DNA of 64,000 nt. Origin: Scenedesmus sp. ARA3 (Eukaryota; Chlorophyta; Chlorophyceae; Sphaeropleales; Scenedesmaceae). A program made the position numbers and the translations under genes. Where the stretch lies: the NCBI GenBank assembly GCA_004335835.1, contig RWJK01001742.1, positions 47,109 through 111,108 of the forward strand. Direction: 5' to 3'. Under the pieces are notes generated by a model, which was not told the DNA's origin, ran no database searches, and worked only from the letters and a program-made list of their open reading frames with translations. Positions 1 to 12,934 of the stretch are shown piece after piece. The stretch's first letter is position 1; each line of letters opens with the position of its first letter.

Positions 1-1390
1 GATGTGTGTAGCTGACTGACGATCGCTTGATGTACTTTGAAGAAACCTGGACTAAAGCTAGCTTATATACCGAGCGATTGCTGGCGCATGCACGCACGGA
101 ACCTCCGAAAACCGGCAGCTTCCGGCAGCACAAACCCTGGAACTAGCCCGGAACCACACGTCGGCAGCGTCCTTCTTCGTTGAGCTGAACAAAGAAAAAT
201 GATATGATACAGAAAAAGGTTGTTACAATATTTTGGTCAGGTTTGGATGAGGGTAAACCCGCTTGGTGTCAGCTTGGCACCGAGGTACTGGCAGCAAAGA
301 CACACAGCTGTTACGGCGTATGGGACCACGACATAAAACAAAATTTGTGCTAAACGTAGTAGCTGTGTATGTAATGGAATTTATTGCTACAACGATGGCC
401 CTGCACGCATCTTATGCCAGTGAAGTTCTGTCAGCTGCAATCCTAGCTGACGCACAGCATGCGTGCAGGGAATTAGCAAACATCTGCATGGAGCACAAGA
501 TTTGTCGTGTTCATCATGCGATTGCTATTGCACAGGACGGGCTGGTTTGTGTCAGATACCGCAGCCACTGAGTGCAGCTAGAGTCCACTGCCTCACCAGC
601 TCAGCCTGGCAGTGCCGCCCAGGCTGCAAGTTTCTGACTTCGTCCATGCCATGCCACACCGTGTGGCTGCACCCGTTAGGTTTGCAAACCACTAAGCATA
701 AGGTTGCACTTTCTTGCTTGCCTTGAAGAAGCCGCGTCTGCAATGCCAGGCAGTTGCAGTGGTGAGCTGGCAAGGGTTCTGTCGTCAGCGGTTGTTGCTC
801 CTGTGCTTGTGCTGCTGATGCCCCTGGTATGCAGGTGCAGCTGACCAGCAACGTAAGGATGTTTTCTGGGTCACCGCATGAGGCAAGTCCTTTGCATAGT
901 GGCTAGTCCTCTGCGACACCTTCATACTGCAGTGTGCCACAGCTCAGTGTCTTGCGCTCGGAAGTTTCATCATTCTTGAATTCCATCTTACTTACTTTTG
1001 GAGACGTATACATACACTCTTGCTTTGCGAGAAGATCGCGAAGGGCACAGTTTGCTGACGCACTGGTGGTCAGGAGCCCGCATGTGTCCGCCTTGACTCA
1101 GCTCTTAACTTTAAACTAGGGCTGCTTTAACAGCCTCGAGCCGGGCGGGGCAGCTTGGCGGGGGCTGCAGTATGTCCGGTGAGCTTTTGATGCTGTAGCT
1201 GGCCAGCATGCGCCGTTGAGAAGGCCAAATTGTTTTATCTGTGCTTGTATATGCATGTGCGCAGTATTATGTTTTGCCAGCACCTGTGACAGTGTATGCA
1301 GCAGCACCCTTGATAGCCATCCCGGCCACAGCAGCACTCGCCTCCCGTTCAGTTTTCTCCTGGTAACCTGCATGAACATCATCCAATCGC
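1..1390. other. Left flank and upstream region of PEX13, no gene seen
   Basis: Short open frames exist on both strands but none shows a recognisable domain, a splice-consistent chain or coding-like composition. The last few hundred bases presumably hold the PEX13 promoter and 5' UTR; I see no specific element that I can defend. Confidence 0.5.
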
Positions 1391-2580
1391 ATGGCATCAC
1401 AGCAGCTGGCCTGTGACCATGCCATGCTGCTGCCACTGCTGACTCTGTGCCCTCTCCTGCCCTGCACTTGCCTCACGCGCCCGCACATACCACGCATCAT
1501 TTTGCTGCTGCAGCACCCCCTGCAAAGCCTTGGGAACGCACTGGAGCAGCCGCAACAGCAGCAGGCAGCGACCCCGCAGCACCCAAGCCTTGGGAGCAGG
1601 CAGGCGCCTCAGCCCTCACCTCTCCTGCAAGCGCTGATGTAGCAGCAGGCAGTCAGCCCACTAGACCCTGGGAGCGCCAGGGTATAACAAGCAACGGCTA
1701 CGCCAGCACATCATACGGCACCAGGCCAGGCATGTACGGCGCAGCTGGTGCTGCTGGCCCGTATGGCAGCAGCACCTACGGCAGCACGTACGGCCAGCCC
1801 TATGGCAGCAGCACATACGGCAGCGGGCTGTATGGTAACACCAGCGGCATGTACGGCAGCAGTAGCTATGGCACTGGCTATGGCAGTAGCTACGGCAGCG
1901 GGTCAATGTACGGCGCCGGATCCGTGTACGGCGGCGGCGGCATGTACGGCAGCACCGGCGGCATGTACGGCAGCAGCATGTATGGCGGCGGGGGCATGTA
2001 TGGTGCTGGTGGGATGTACGGCAGTGGCGGCATGTACGGAATGCGGCCAGGGCTTGGCGGTGGCATGTATGGGCAGCCAGGGTTTGGCGGCCCAGGTGGT
2101 ATGGGAGGACCCTTTGACCCCAATGCGCCGCCGCCAGCGCCGCCGACAGCCTGGCAGGCAGTGCTTGCAGGAATCAATGGCGTCATGATGTTCTTCGGGC
2201 GGCTATCATTCCTAGTCGATGAGAATGCACATGCAGTGCATTTCTTCATCTCGGCGCTGCTGCAGCTGCTGGATAGAGCGGGGTCGTTGTATGGCGAGAT
2301 TGCTCGCTTCATCCTGCGAGTGATCTTCAAGCGCAAGCGGCCGCCAGGGCAGCTAGCTAAAGGGCAGCTGGCACTGCCGCCAGGTGCACCTGGCGCAGCA
2401 GATGCAGCAGCAGCAGGCAGGCTGGGTTTTTCAGGCAGGCCAGGTGCCCCAGCAGCAGCAGCAGCAGGAGGTGCAGGGTTTGGCGCTGCGTGGTCGCCTC
2501 CTGCACTGCCTGGCAGCAGTGTGGCTGCTGGAGATCTGCCAACTGGCGGCCACTGGGAGAACCTGTGGAGCGACAGTTAG
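1391..2580 (+). CDS. PEX13: Peroxin-13 (PEX13), peroxisomal matrix-protein import docking subunit
   Basis: PEX13 is an integral peroxisomal membrane protein that, with PEX14, docks the cargo receptor PEX5. The model has two exons, 1391-1412 and 1514-2580 (362 residues). A 22-base first exon encodes MASQQLA, a 101-base GT-AG intron follows (1413-1513), and the junction codon gives Ser, producing MASQQLASPPAKPWE, very like the N terminus of plant PEX13. Three PWE/PWERQG motifs come next, then a long Tyr-Gly-Ser/Met-Tyr-Gly repeat region (about residues 90-220), then the conserved membrane domain (AWQAVLAGINGV, LLQLLDRAGSLYGEIARFIL) and the plant-type C-terminal GGHWENLWSDS. An alternative start at 1447 lies inside the proposed intron and is less likely. 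Plant PEX13 likewise lacks the SH3 domain of fungal and animal proteins. The family call is firm; the first exon is inferred from splice signals and similarity. Confidence 0.9.
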
Positions 2581-2589
2581 CCACATGCA

Positions 2590-3410
2590 GCACCACAGCA
2601 GCAGCAGCAGCAGCAGCAACGGCAGACGAGCTGGGGTTGTTAGGAAGGCCAGGCGCCCCAGCAGCAGCAGCAGCAGCAGGTGCAGCGTTTGGCGCTGCGT
2701 GGTCGTCTCCTGCCCTGCCCAGCAGTAGTATGGCTGCTGCTGGTGACCTGCCAACTGGTGGCCACTGGGAGAACCTGTGGGGTGACAGCTAGCAGCATGC
2801 AGCACCACAGCAGCAGCAGCGGCCAAGCTGGGCTTCCAGGCATGCTGGCTCCCCTAGCAGCAGCAGGAGGTGCAGGGTTTGGCGCTGCGTGGTCGCCTCC
2901 TGCACTGCGTGGAAGCAGTACGGCTGCTGCTTGGGTCCTGCCAACTGGCGGCCACTGGAAGCAATCGTAGGGTGACAGCGAGCAGCATGCGGCGCAGCAA
3001 CAACAGCAGCAGCAAAAGTAGCAGGCAAGCTGGGGTTACCTGTGCAGGCTGGGCGTTATAGCAGCAGCAGCAGCATTGGCAGCTGGAGCAGGGTTTGGCA
3101 CGTTGTTGCCTCCTGCACTCCCTGGCATCAGTGTGGCTGCTGCTGGGGACCTACCCAGGTCACTGGGAGAACTCATTGGCCAACAGCTAGCACTCTGCGG
3201 CGCAATAGCAGCAGCAGCCGCAAGCTGTGTTACCTATGCAAGCCAAGCGTGCCAACAGCAGCCGCAACATTAGTAGCTGACGCAGGGTTTGGTGCTGCAT
3301 GGCCGCTTCCTCTGCTGCCTGGCAGTGGTATGGGTTGGGGATTTGCCAACTGCCGGCCACTGGGAGATTATGCTGGGGGAACAACGAGCATCATGCAGCG
3401 CAGTAGTAGG
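2590..3410 (+). repeat. Decayed tandem copies of the PEX13 3' end
   Basis: Four diverged copies of the last ~190-200 bases of the PEX13 coding region follow its stop codon. The best marker is the segment encoding GGHWENLW plus stop: it is intact in the gene (about 2540-2580), nearly intact in copy 2 (about 2755-2792, LPTGGHWENLWGDS then stop), mutated in copies 3 (about 2945), 4 (about 3155) and 5 (about 3347). Each copy also carries the Ala/Pro-rich block before it (GAGFGAAWSPPAL). Divergence increases away from the gene. The spacing is irregular, roughly 190-210 bases. No copy has its own start, so these are non-coding, most likely in the 3' UTR or just past it. Confidence 0.85.
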
Positions 3411-5321
3411 CCACTGGTTCAAGCTGTTGGTGGTTGGGTTTGCACGCTTGGCTGCTGCATTCTGGTGTGTCTGCTGGTGTGTGTGGTGGCATTTGGCAGC
3501 TTGGTTGCTGTGGTTCACGCTCTCTAGGGTTGAAGTTGCAGCAACCTGGCAACTTGGCCTGTCTGTAGTTGCTATTTCAACAAGGTTGTGTTCCACTGCT
3601 AGCTGTGTATGCTGTTGTTTTCTGCCTGCTGAGAGGTGGGTTGCAGATAGGCACTTTATTGTTCTTGGCTTGGCAATGCAGTGGGCGTTTACTGTGTGTG
3701 TGAAGGAAGTCTCGCCACAGCATTTGTTATGGTGTGCATGGCATGCCATGCAGTTATGTGCATTTGCTGCAGTGCTTGTAGCATAGGTTTGGGCTCGGCT
3801 ATTAGGTAGCTTGTACTTGTACCTTGTATGGGTAGTGATATCGCAGTTATGTCGGACATGATGTGGTGTTTGGTTGACATGGTGGGTGACCACTGTGCTG
3901 TGTTCAGCCGGAAACATCATGGCCCTCGAGGACACACGTTGGCGCCGCGCACAGAGGCGCTGTGCAGGTTGTTGGTCGGTGTCCGGCAGGACACCACGTT
4001 CTGTGATTGTTTGTGCGTGCAATTGGTATGCAGCTCTCGCATAGGAGACGCATATTTGCATACACTGTTGCACCTGACGCAGCTGCATGCATAACATGCT
4101 GGTGACCGGCTGAATCACCATCAGTCCTTGCTGCCACTGGCATTTGTCATGTTCTGCTTGGTTTTGTAATCACTGTACACACTTTCCTGCAAACAGCCAC
4201 ACGCCTGCACATCACACACTTTCCTGCAAACAGCCACATGCCTTCAACCGTAGGCAACAACCCTCGGTGTATTCTGTGTCCTGAGAGTGTCTCCACACAA
4301 ACACCCCTAGCGTCTTCAACATGTCCGCACACCATGCTCACACCTTCTACTAGATGATGCATGACTTCATGCAAAGACTAGCTTTTCACAGTAAACCCAT
4401 CTGCAAACCATCATTATGCAGCCCCAGTTGCAACTGCGACAGAAGGGTACCAGGCCGCAGAGTGCAGTTGATGGGCGCTCCTATCTCCTATGCAAGTCTG
4501 CAAGTTTGCAGGCGAGGAGCTATATGACGGACCCACATGTAACTTTCCCCTCCCACAACGTATTCAAGGCAAATGCAGATTGGCCATTCATAGCCCTCAA
4601 TGTCTGCACCACGCTCAATGTCATAAAAACCCAAACGGAGCACCTCTTGCGATGGCATGCACAATTTGGCAGCAGGTACACTACACAGTGTACTTGCATG
4701 CAGGGTGAGCCTCAGCTGCATGCATTTCGCCTGATAAAACACGCGCAAGCACATCGTGCTTCAATAGCATGTGCTGTGTGACACGTGAGTGATCAAGCAG
4801 CTAGATCAGTACTGATACTGCATGCACCAACTTATGTGCAAGAGCAGCGCTGCGTCATGGCAAGGACGGAGCGTGAGAGGTGCATAGTGTGCCGTGGAAC
4901 ACCATCTTCAGATGCATGGTGTAGTGGCCATAACGGCTGAGTGAAATGAACAGATGCACTGTGTGACGGGGGGCTGCTGCACAGCGTTGCTATTGCTAAT
5001 GCTAAAGCAGATTGCATTTGTCTTCTGCACAGAACCTGTGACAAGCATATGCCCAACGCAAGGGCTCATGAGCATGCACCACGATATGCGACATACCATA
5101 GCGACGTGAATCAAGTTTGCTACAAAAGCATCAAGGTTGAGTATGTAGTCCAAATTTCCCATGGGGAATGTTGAAGGCAGCACCTCAGAACTGTCATTGT
5201 GCGGTGCTGCCGCGTGGTGTAGATCTACCATTGCTGGTCACTAAATGCTGTGGCATGCGATGTAGCACAGTGCTACAGAATCTGCTGGAGGGAAGAACAT
5301 TGCCTGGAAAACAGCCCGCGC
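3411..5321. other. Intergenic, no gene seen
   Basis: I see no supported gene here. A two-copy direct repeat of about 30 bases containing cactttcctgcaaacagcca lies at roughly 4185-4240. The rest is unremarkable sequence with scattered short open frames. Confidence 0.5.
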
Positions 5322-8300
5322 TCAAGCACACAAACCCGGCATGGATGTAGGTGAGGTGACAGCGCGTTCATCCTCCTCCCACTGTTTGAAACCTACACCC
5401 AACTTGCCACCCAGATTGTCGCCCCAGCACATCACTTGCTGATCTGCCGAGGCTGCACACGTCGCATACTCGCCAGCATACAGGGCCGTCACATTCCTAA
5501 GCCCTTTGACCAGCAGTGGTGTGGCGCTGCCTTGATGCATCCCAAATGTCCCACTGGTGTAACCTTGCCCTAGCTGCCCGGCAAAATTGGCTCCCAGCAG
5601 TACACCTGCCCACCAGTGTCCGCTGCCACCCGCACTAGAGCACAGCCATGCCATATGCCTAGCGCAACATCCGAAACGTCAGCTGGAGGGAGAGGCACCT
5701 CCCACGGCTCCCAGTCATTGTTAGATAGCAGCGGGTCAGCGCCATACTGCCCCCAACACCATAGTGATGCGACTGGTTTTGTGTCTCCTCGCCCGCTCGT
5801 GGCGGGGCGCACAACACCGCACACACGACGTTCCCATCCTTACTCAACTACCAGCGGCCGGCGTCAACATTGGTCAATGTTGGGTCACGTGTCATGGCCC
5901 CCCAACATTGTATAGACCCATCTACGCGCGACCCGCATATGGTCGACTGGGCCACAGCAACATGAGTCACCACTGCTGTGAGGTTGACGTCGGTAGCTCT
6001 TCTGTCAAATATGGCGGGCCTGACCCCCCTGTCCCCCCAACACTGCATAGCGGAAGCCGAGCTTCCGGCTTCGGCCTCATACAACACACACGCACGGATA
6101 TAGCTCACAACCAACTGTATGATGCGTGGCGATTGCCTCAGGCCTTGAACAGCCACCGGCACTACCGAGTTGCTCCTCCTCCCGTTGCCGAGCTGCGCCT
6201 CATGCCCGTTGCCCATGCAGTACACCTTGTTGCCCTCTGAAGGAGGTGCCAGCACGCACGTGTAGCAAAAGCCAGCTCCCAAGTCGCTGACAGGCATGCC
6301 AGCAAGGGCAGTTGCAGGTGCAAGTGTCAAGCGTTGTTCGAGTCCTCTGGGGCCATCTGGGCCAAGCCCCATCGCACCACCATCGTTGTATCCTGCACAG
6401 TCTACGCTGCCGTCATTCAACAGCACACAGGTATGGCCGCTGCCAAAAGCTACCTGCTTGGCGCAGCGCTTGCAGGCTGGGTTGCCTACAGCCTCCAATG
6501 CTTCCTGGCTGCATCCACCTGCAGTGTAGAGACAACAGCAGCAATAGCTGAAGTTGGGGTAGCAACTGCGGCATTACCACCATGCACACACAGCACGTGC
6601 CCCTTCAGTGACATCCAACAAACACGTGATGGCAGCATTTGAGCAGTTGTTGCCTGCTGGCTGGTACCTGCTGCGACATTTGCTCACTGGCTCTTGACTT
6701 GCCTGCTGGACAACACAAAGTGACAACTGCAATGCAATTCACCAGAACTTAACCCAGCTTTGGCTGAACGAAGAAAGAACATCTATCACAGCGTGATATA
6801 CTCTGGTCATCAGCTGGTGTAGTGGCTGTGTCTGCCACTTCTGTGTACTCACTGGGACCCGGAGATGGTGGCGGGCTGGGCTGCTGCGGCGCAGCGGGAG
6901 ACAGAGATGGCGCGCCTGTTGGATCTGGGCTAGGCGATGGCGAAGTGCGTGGAGGCGACGGCGACAGAACAGGACGAGGGCTAGGCGATGGCATTGGCGG
7001 CGGCACCACTGCCTTCAGCAGCTGAGCCACCTTCCCGCAAAGCCTGAACGGTCCTGTGCCAACAGATGAGAGCTTCCTTCCAGAAGTATGTGCCTTTGAA
7101 GGCAGGTTGGAAGCCACCAGCTCTGCCAAAATGTCAGCCCTTTTCAAGGTCATCCCGACGTATGATGTGACAGCCACAGTGGCAAGGTCATCTGCTAGCT
7201 TCACAAGCCGCGGTGGCTGCTTAGGGTTGTACAACACACAGCCAGGTGCAGTGGTATCGTACACATATGATGCCTGCTGGAGCCGCTGCTTGACTTGTGA
7301 GGTGCGGGCTGCAAAGTTTGCCGTGGTAAACTGCACTGCAGAGGTGTAGTCGGGCTGCATGATGTAGCCAGATGCATATGCCATTTTGAATGTGCCGTTG
7401 ATGCCCCATTTGGTGGACCAGCTGCATGTCGTCGCATCACACACAGAGCATCTTAGGCATTCAGGATGCAAAACCAAGCGCATTGCTTGCCAGGCAAGTA
7501 GACCAGCTCTGCAGCCTGCATACTGCTAATAGGAGTACTGATCGAGCATTTCAACCAGACAAATGCGCTGGGTTGTGAAGTTGCAAGCACATTTGCCACA
7601 TGCCGAAATGGACACTGCACTTCTTTGCCGCCTGCAGCCGTGTTGATATACTTGTGTGCGTCTCTGCTGTCACCAAGAATGGCCCCGGTTCAAGACTGCC
7701 CCCCACAAATGCAGCAGGAACATAACCCAGTGAAGTCGGATGCGACAATGAACGAATGAATCATGTGTGCAGACGTGTTGATTAGTTCCAAATGCACTGC
7801 AGCAGCTGGTGCCGCATGTGTCGCAATCTTCCAGCTGGTGCCTGCCGCAGCAACTGCCGTGACGGCCGCCCACCTGTTCTTGCAGAGCCAGTAGCCGTCG
7901 CTGCTGCTGCGCGGGCACCAGCCGTAGCAGAACACCGCGTGCATCACCCCCTCAGTGCCAGGCTGAAGCTCGTTCATAGCCAAAAACACGCCTTGCTTAT
8001 AGGCTGTAAACCGCTCGAAATCAGCCCAAGGCAGTGCCATGGATGTTATGACGCCACCTGTGAGCATGATCTGCTCCTTCACTTTGGCCATAGGCTTCAG
8101 CGCGTTGCCATTGTATGCGGCAGACAGCTTTCCACCTGCGGAGAAGAGGGCAGACATCGGCAGCTGTTTGATGTTTCAAACAACTGGATCCAGCATCTCC
8201 GAAGATGCTTACAGCTTTTCAGCATCATTGAATGCAAAGCTGCTGGAGAGAATCAGCGCTGAGCGCTGCAACCGCCTGCAGTCAGTCACCAGGCAACAAC

Positions 8301-10751
8301 GTGGCGACACTCGCGCACCGCGCATCTGTCAGTGTTCACAGCTGCCACAACTGTGGCCTTGAGTGCTACTAGCGCACTCATGAGTCGTCTCTACTAGCAA
8401 ACGTGCCTACTAGCAAACGTGCCTGTCCCCTCATGAGTCGTGGCCTGTCTGCTAGTAGAGATGCGCTGATCAGCGCTGCAATTGCCTGCCCTCACTCACC
8501 CCGCGGCAGCACGTCTATACCCGCGCACCACCCATCTGTCACGCGATAGCAGTCCTCGTCGCCACTGGGACTGTAGTCCAAGCAGTCGCGCGACGTCCAC
8601 TTTGCCACTCCTCCCTGATTTACCCATTGCACCGCTTCATCATATGATGCGCCATGTCACAACTGACACGGGGATACAATCTGCGTGCAAACAAACGAAA
8701 ATGAAGTGGCCACCGCCAGATAGTCAAAACACTTGATCAATCATATCTGCATGCTCAGCACAGAACACTGCAAACTGAGGATATTTTTGCAGAGCGCCAA
8801 CAGCCAGCGATGCTATCGAATGCAAACTGCATGCTCACCACAGCACACTGCACATTGTCATTGCTGTGCTGCATGTCGTGCATTTGACGTATGTTGCTGC
8901 TTTGCACAATAGGACTCTGCCATTAGAAGCTGCTCGCCCAAGAAACACAGCCTTACTTGCAGAAGCTCAAGTCCTGCTCTGATAGGTTCAACTTCTGCCA
9001 GCTTTGCTGCTTGTACACATTTATGGCAGCCTCCGCAGCAGCAGTCATTGCAAATCCCACGCACGACAAGCAGGTGCCCTGAGTCTGCACACAGCAGCGG
9101 AGAAGCAAACAGCTGCGGTGATGCAGGCAGCTGCGATAATGCAGACAGCTGCGGTGATGCAAACAGCTGCGGTGATGCAACCAATTGTGGGTTGTGCCGT
9201 GCTTCTTAGGCTCTGATCAGAGCAAGGCATTGCGCATGCAGATGGACATTGTTCCCCTGGTCCAATGTTGCAGCCAGTTGCGTCATCAACAGAGCCGCAT
9301 TTGCTGCTGCTGCAGCTGCGCACTAGGGCCTACACTAACCTGTGCAGGGCTGATGAAGGCATTGCGTCCAGGCGTGTCTGCTGTGTTGTTTGATGAGTAG
9401 GCCGAGGGAGTCAGCGCCAACAGCAACACGTCAACACAGTCCAGGTCTGTGATGTCTTTCACGCCGCATGCTGCCTGTGCAATCTGTGTTAGGCTCAACC
9501 CAGCACCCAGATTGCCAAGTAAGTCCCGCTTGTTCCTGCTAATGCGGTAGTTGCGCCGGGTGGCATTGGGAGCAGCTCCCAGCCCCTTGCCTTTGTACTG
9601 CAGACCAGTTGAATAGCTGCAAGGCAGCAACCGGAATAGCCCTGTTCAACTTTCGGTGGAAACTGCTGCCAGCATGCATATGCTCTCGCCCTGTAAAAGG
9701 CGGCTCAGGCGAGGCTGCGCAGGACAGGGGCCAATAATTGATACAGAGTGCATTCCTGCTGCTGTACAGCAGCAATACATGTATGCTGCGGCCACTTATA
9801 TGCAGCACGCAGGTGATCACGCTGATGGCATGTGCTGCTCACCCAGGTGCCACCCGCTGCAGCTGGCTCCGTGGTACGTCTGCACAATGTCAAAGTAACA
9901 CAGCACCGCCCGTAAAGTGCAGGCTTGCATGCAACGTCCAGAATCTGTGTTGAACCACAGTAGTTTGCAGACCCTCAAGCATTGCATTTCACTAGCTGCT
10001 GCTGTTTTGCGAAAGGCTCACCCGTGTGTTTGCCTGCTGAAAGCACCAGTTCAATCAACACCACAATTGGCATGTTGTGTGCCACCCGCTTGCCTGCTGC
10101 TGTTGAGGTGTAACCGAGCCTTCCAGCACGCAAGGTGCCACCAGCATCACCACGGTGCGGCAATGCTGCTGGTGACGCTAGGCGATGCGTCTAGTGTCAC
10201 CGGGTAGTGCTGCTGGTGTTGACTGATGAGCAGTAGATTCACCACAGCAGTGCTTGCCTACATGTCGCAGCAGCTGCTGCAGCCAGCTGCTAAACACAAG
10301 CAGGCAGGCGCTGCAATTCAGCCGTTGTGTGCTGCAGTCCACCGAGTGACTCACCATGCAGATGAATGGAAGCAGCTGATAGGCCTACCAACAGCGCTAT
10401 GCCTGCAAAAAAATTGGGCGCCGCAGACATGCATTTGCAGGAGGTGCTGACAGCGGCAACGCTAGCCTGCGTAAAACTTGATGTGTGACACAGCACCGGA
10501 GTTGCATAACTGCACTGCATAGCTGCAGCAGCAGGCAGACTTTGGCACTGAAACACGTACTTTACCAATGACTTGAATTCATAGAGAGCTCGTGGGTTAC
10601 TGCCTTGATGATATGTTTGCATTTGGAGCGACCCAGTTGCTGTGCTGCTGCCCAACCAGAAGTAGCAGCCAAGAAGCAGCAGAGGCACTAGTAGTGTAAA
10701 GCAGCGGGCAGAAACAGACTTAATCAGCGCCCTTGTACGTGTCCACGTCAT
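5322..10751 (-). CDS. Papain-family (C1A) cysteine protease fused through a Pro-Ser hinge to RCC1-like repeats
   Basis: Read right to left. Exon 10751-10566 encodes a short basic tail and a signal anchor (FTLLVPLLLLGCYFWLG). A small exon at 9879-9843 is tentative. Exon 9597-9340 holds the probable propeptide end. Exon 9084-8957 carries the catalytic Cys (TQGTCLSCVGFA) and LSEQDL. Exon 8614-8500 holds a Cys-rich loop (DCLDYSP). Exon 8135-7874 has the catalytic His (GVMHAVFCYGW) and CKN. Exon 7421-6853 restores NSW at the junction (SWSTKWGINGTFKM) and ends in a long Pro-Ser hinge. Exon 6518 onward starts with a Cys-rich segment (GNPACKRC), then about six or seven RCC1/BLIP-II-type blades (QVAFGSGHTCVLLNDGS, DGSIQCWG, GGQVYCW). 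Phases agree at 9340/9084, 8500/8135, 7874/7421 and 6853/6518, so protease and blades belong to one transcript; the 8957/8614 phase does not, implying a missed small exon. The blade part has an in-frame TAG (5848-5850) and two frame changes (near 5770-5850 and 5592). Probably a secretory or vacuolar type II membrane protease. Confidence 0.72.
9108..9179. repeat. 18-bp minisatellite, four units, intronic
   Basis: Four tandem 18-base units of the form aacagctgcggtgatgca (the second diverged) lie just upstream, in gene sense, of the exon carrying the protease's catalytic Cys. They sit inside the intron before its 3' splice site at 9085. Confidence 0.9.
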
Positions 10752-11715
10752 GCAGGCTCCTGAGCTGTGCCGTGAGGCAGTCCGAAAGGCGGAACTTGCT
10801 TCGTTGTGCACTGCACAGTGCAGCAACAGCAGCAGCTGCTTGCGTGTGGGCACAGCACCGTGATCACACCGGCTCGTGATTAGCTTACGATTTCGACTGT
10901 ATTAACAATTTCTTCAGCGGGTTGCTCACAACGAAAGTCACGCTAATCACCGCGTCGCGGCGTGTCGGAGATTGCACAGAGAGTCCACTCTGATAAAAAA
11001 TATACACCAGTAATATATGAAAAGACGGTATAAGTAGTCAAAGGTCATGGGTTGAATGATCAGCATGCATCTCGGCGTGGAAGCCTGGAGGTTTCGGCAT
11101 GGGAGCAAACCACAAGCCCAGGTCTGGCCATGACATGGTCAGGTGGGCGGTGACACACACTGTGTTTCTTGTTTGACCAATGAGGCTTCTAAAGCGATCA
11201 GATGAACCATAAACTGTCCACAAGCCGTCCAGTTCATCAGATAGCACTGCGACGCTGATACAGACGCTGATACAGACCCTGATACAGACCCACCATGGTG
11301 GGAAGCTGGCCAGCTTCAAGCAACTTGCACTGCAATTGAATTGCGTGCCTGGCGTGCCTGGCCCAGGAAGCTGCAACAGCTCTACTGCACAGGCAGGTTA
11401 GGCCGCAACCAGATGAGCACATGGCGAGCAAGCCTTGCTCTGGCACTGAGTGCCAGGAAACCTGTGAATAACTCGCCTGCCAGGTAGTACCTAGGTACTG
11501 AGGCCTCAGCATGCAGCATCCTAATCATATCGCCAAAAAAATCAATGCACCCGTCAAACAGAAGACAGAAGTAAAGAAGGCTGCGCAGCAGATCACAGGC
11601 AAAGCAAATGGGGCACATCCTATCAGGGCCTGATGTCATAGCACACCAAACCAGACGTGACACAGGCCCTGAATTGCAAGCATCGGGTGCGTGCAACGGC
11701 AGCGCAGCCCATCAA
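10752..11715. other. Between the protease and RING genes; one unassigned open frame
   Basis: This is the probable promoter of the minus-strand protease gene plus the 3' flank of the RING gene. A minus-strand open frame at 11696-11382 reads as hydrophobic sequence (LLRSLLYFCLLFDGC, VPRYYLAGELFTGFLALSAR); I cannot identify it and do not claim it is expressed. Three 12-base tandem units acgctgatacag lie at 11252-11287. Confidence 0.4.
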
Positions 11716-12063
11716 TCAATCAGCCAGCGTCACCACTTCCTGCACTTTCTGCCTGCACATGGGGCACTCACTGCCAGGATCATACATGCTTGCACAGCCG
11801 CTGCACAGGCACAGGTGCATCAGCCCACCACGCAGCAGCCCCACCTCCCGCACACCCTCCCAGCACACCGCACATAGCACCTCAGCGCCATCATCACTGT
11901 CAGCATCATTGCCGTGTCCGCCTGCTGCTGCTGCTGCTGCTACATCAAAGGCGCCCGCAGGTGCAGCAGCAAGCGGCAGCACGCCTGTTGCTGTTGCTGC
12001 TGCCGCCGTTCGAAGTTCCGCAAACGCACAGTGTGGTGGCAGTAAAAAGCCTGACGGCTGTTG

Positions 12064-12114
<51 letters not shown>

Positions 12115-12286
12115 GTCTGGTGAGGCAGCGCGCAGTTGCTGGGTAGCCAGCAGCAGCAGAGGGTGGATGTAGTGCTGCAGCCTGCAGCGGGTTGTATGGC
12201 GCTGACAGCGCTGGAGTAATGACTGGTACTGCACTTGTAGTCGGTGGCCCACATGGCGCTGCTGCTGCTGCAATGTGCCTTGTGCC

Positions 12287-12322
<36 letters not shown>

Positions 12323-12581
12323 GGAGCTGGTCGCAGGTGCAACTGGCGTCCTCACAAGCCGGCTCCCACCAGGTGCTGCTGCTGCTGCTACTGCTGCAGG
12401 GCCAGTTATAGGGGTGGCGAGGCCAGCTGATGGCCCATTGGCAGCAGCTGCAGATGGCTGGCTCTGCTTGCTTCTGCTGCTGGTGCTGCTGCTGCTGCTG
12501 CTGCTGGCCTGGGTTGGCTGGCATGCTGCTGTTGCGCTCGGCATGCCAGCAGCTGCGGCAGCACGCCTGGGTGCCTTGCCA

Positions 12582-12621
<40 letters not shown>

Positions 12622-12895
12622 GAGTAAACTGCTTGCTGGGGGCTGCTGGGGCTGAAGTTGCCACAGCCTGCCGCTGCTTGCTGCCCCTGCTGCTGCTCGT
12701 TTCCTTTACTGCAGCTGACGTGGCAGCAGCAGAAGGTGCAGGATGCTGCAGTGGCTTGCAGCTAACGGCAGCAGCAGCAGCAGCAGCAGCATCAGCTGGC
12801 TGCTTTGAGGCAGCAGCTGAAGCTAAGGATGAATCAGCCTGCTGCTGCCTGCTGCTGTTCTGATGTGCATACTTTGACGGCGCCACTCCTGCTGC

Positions 12896-12934
<39 letters not shown>

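Noticed and set aside
1447..1513. Start of PEX13 at 1447
   Set aside because: This stretch ends in a 3' splice site and encodes no PEX13-like sequence, whereas the 22-base exon at 1391 gives the plant-like N terminus.
12192..12863. Plus-strand poly-Ala/Leu frame opposite the RING gene
   Set aside because: Frames opposite CAG runs are always open; this is a shadow of the low-complexity region.
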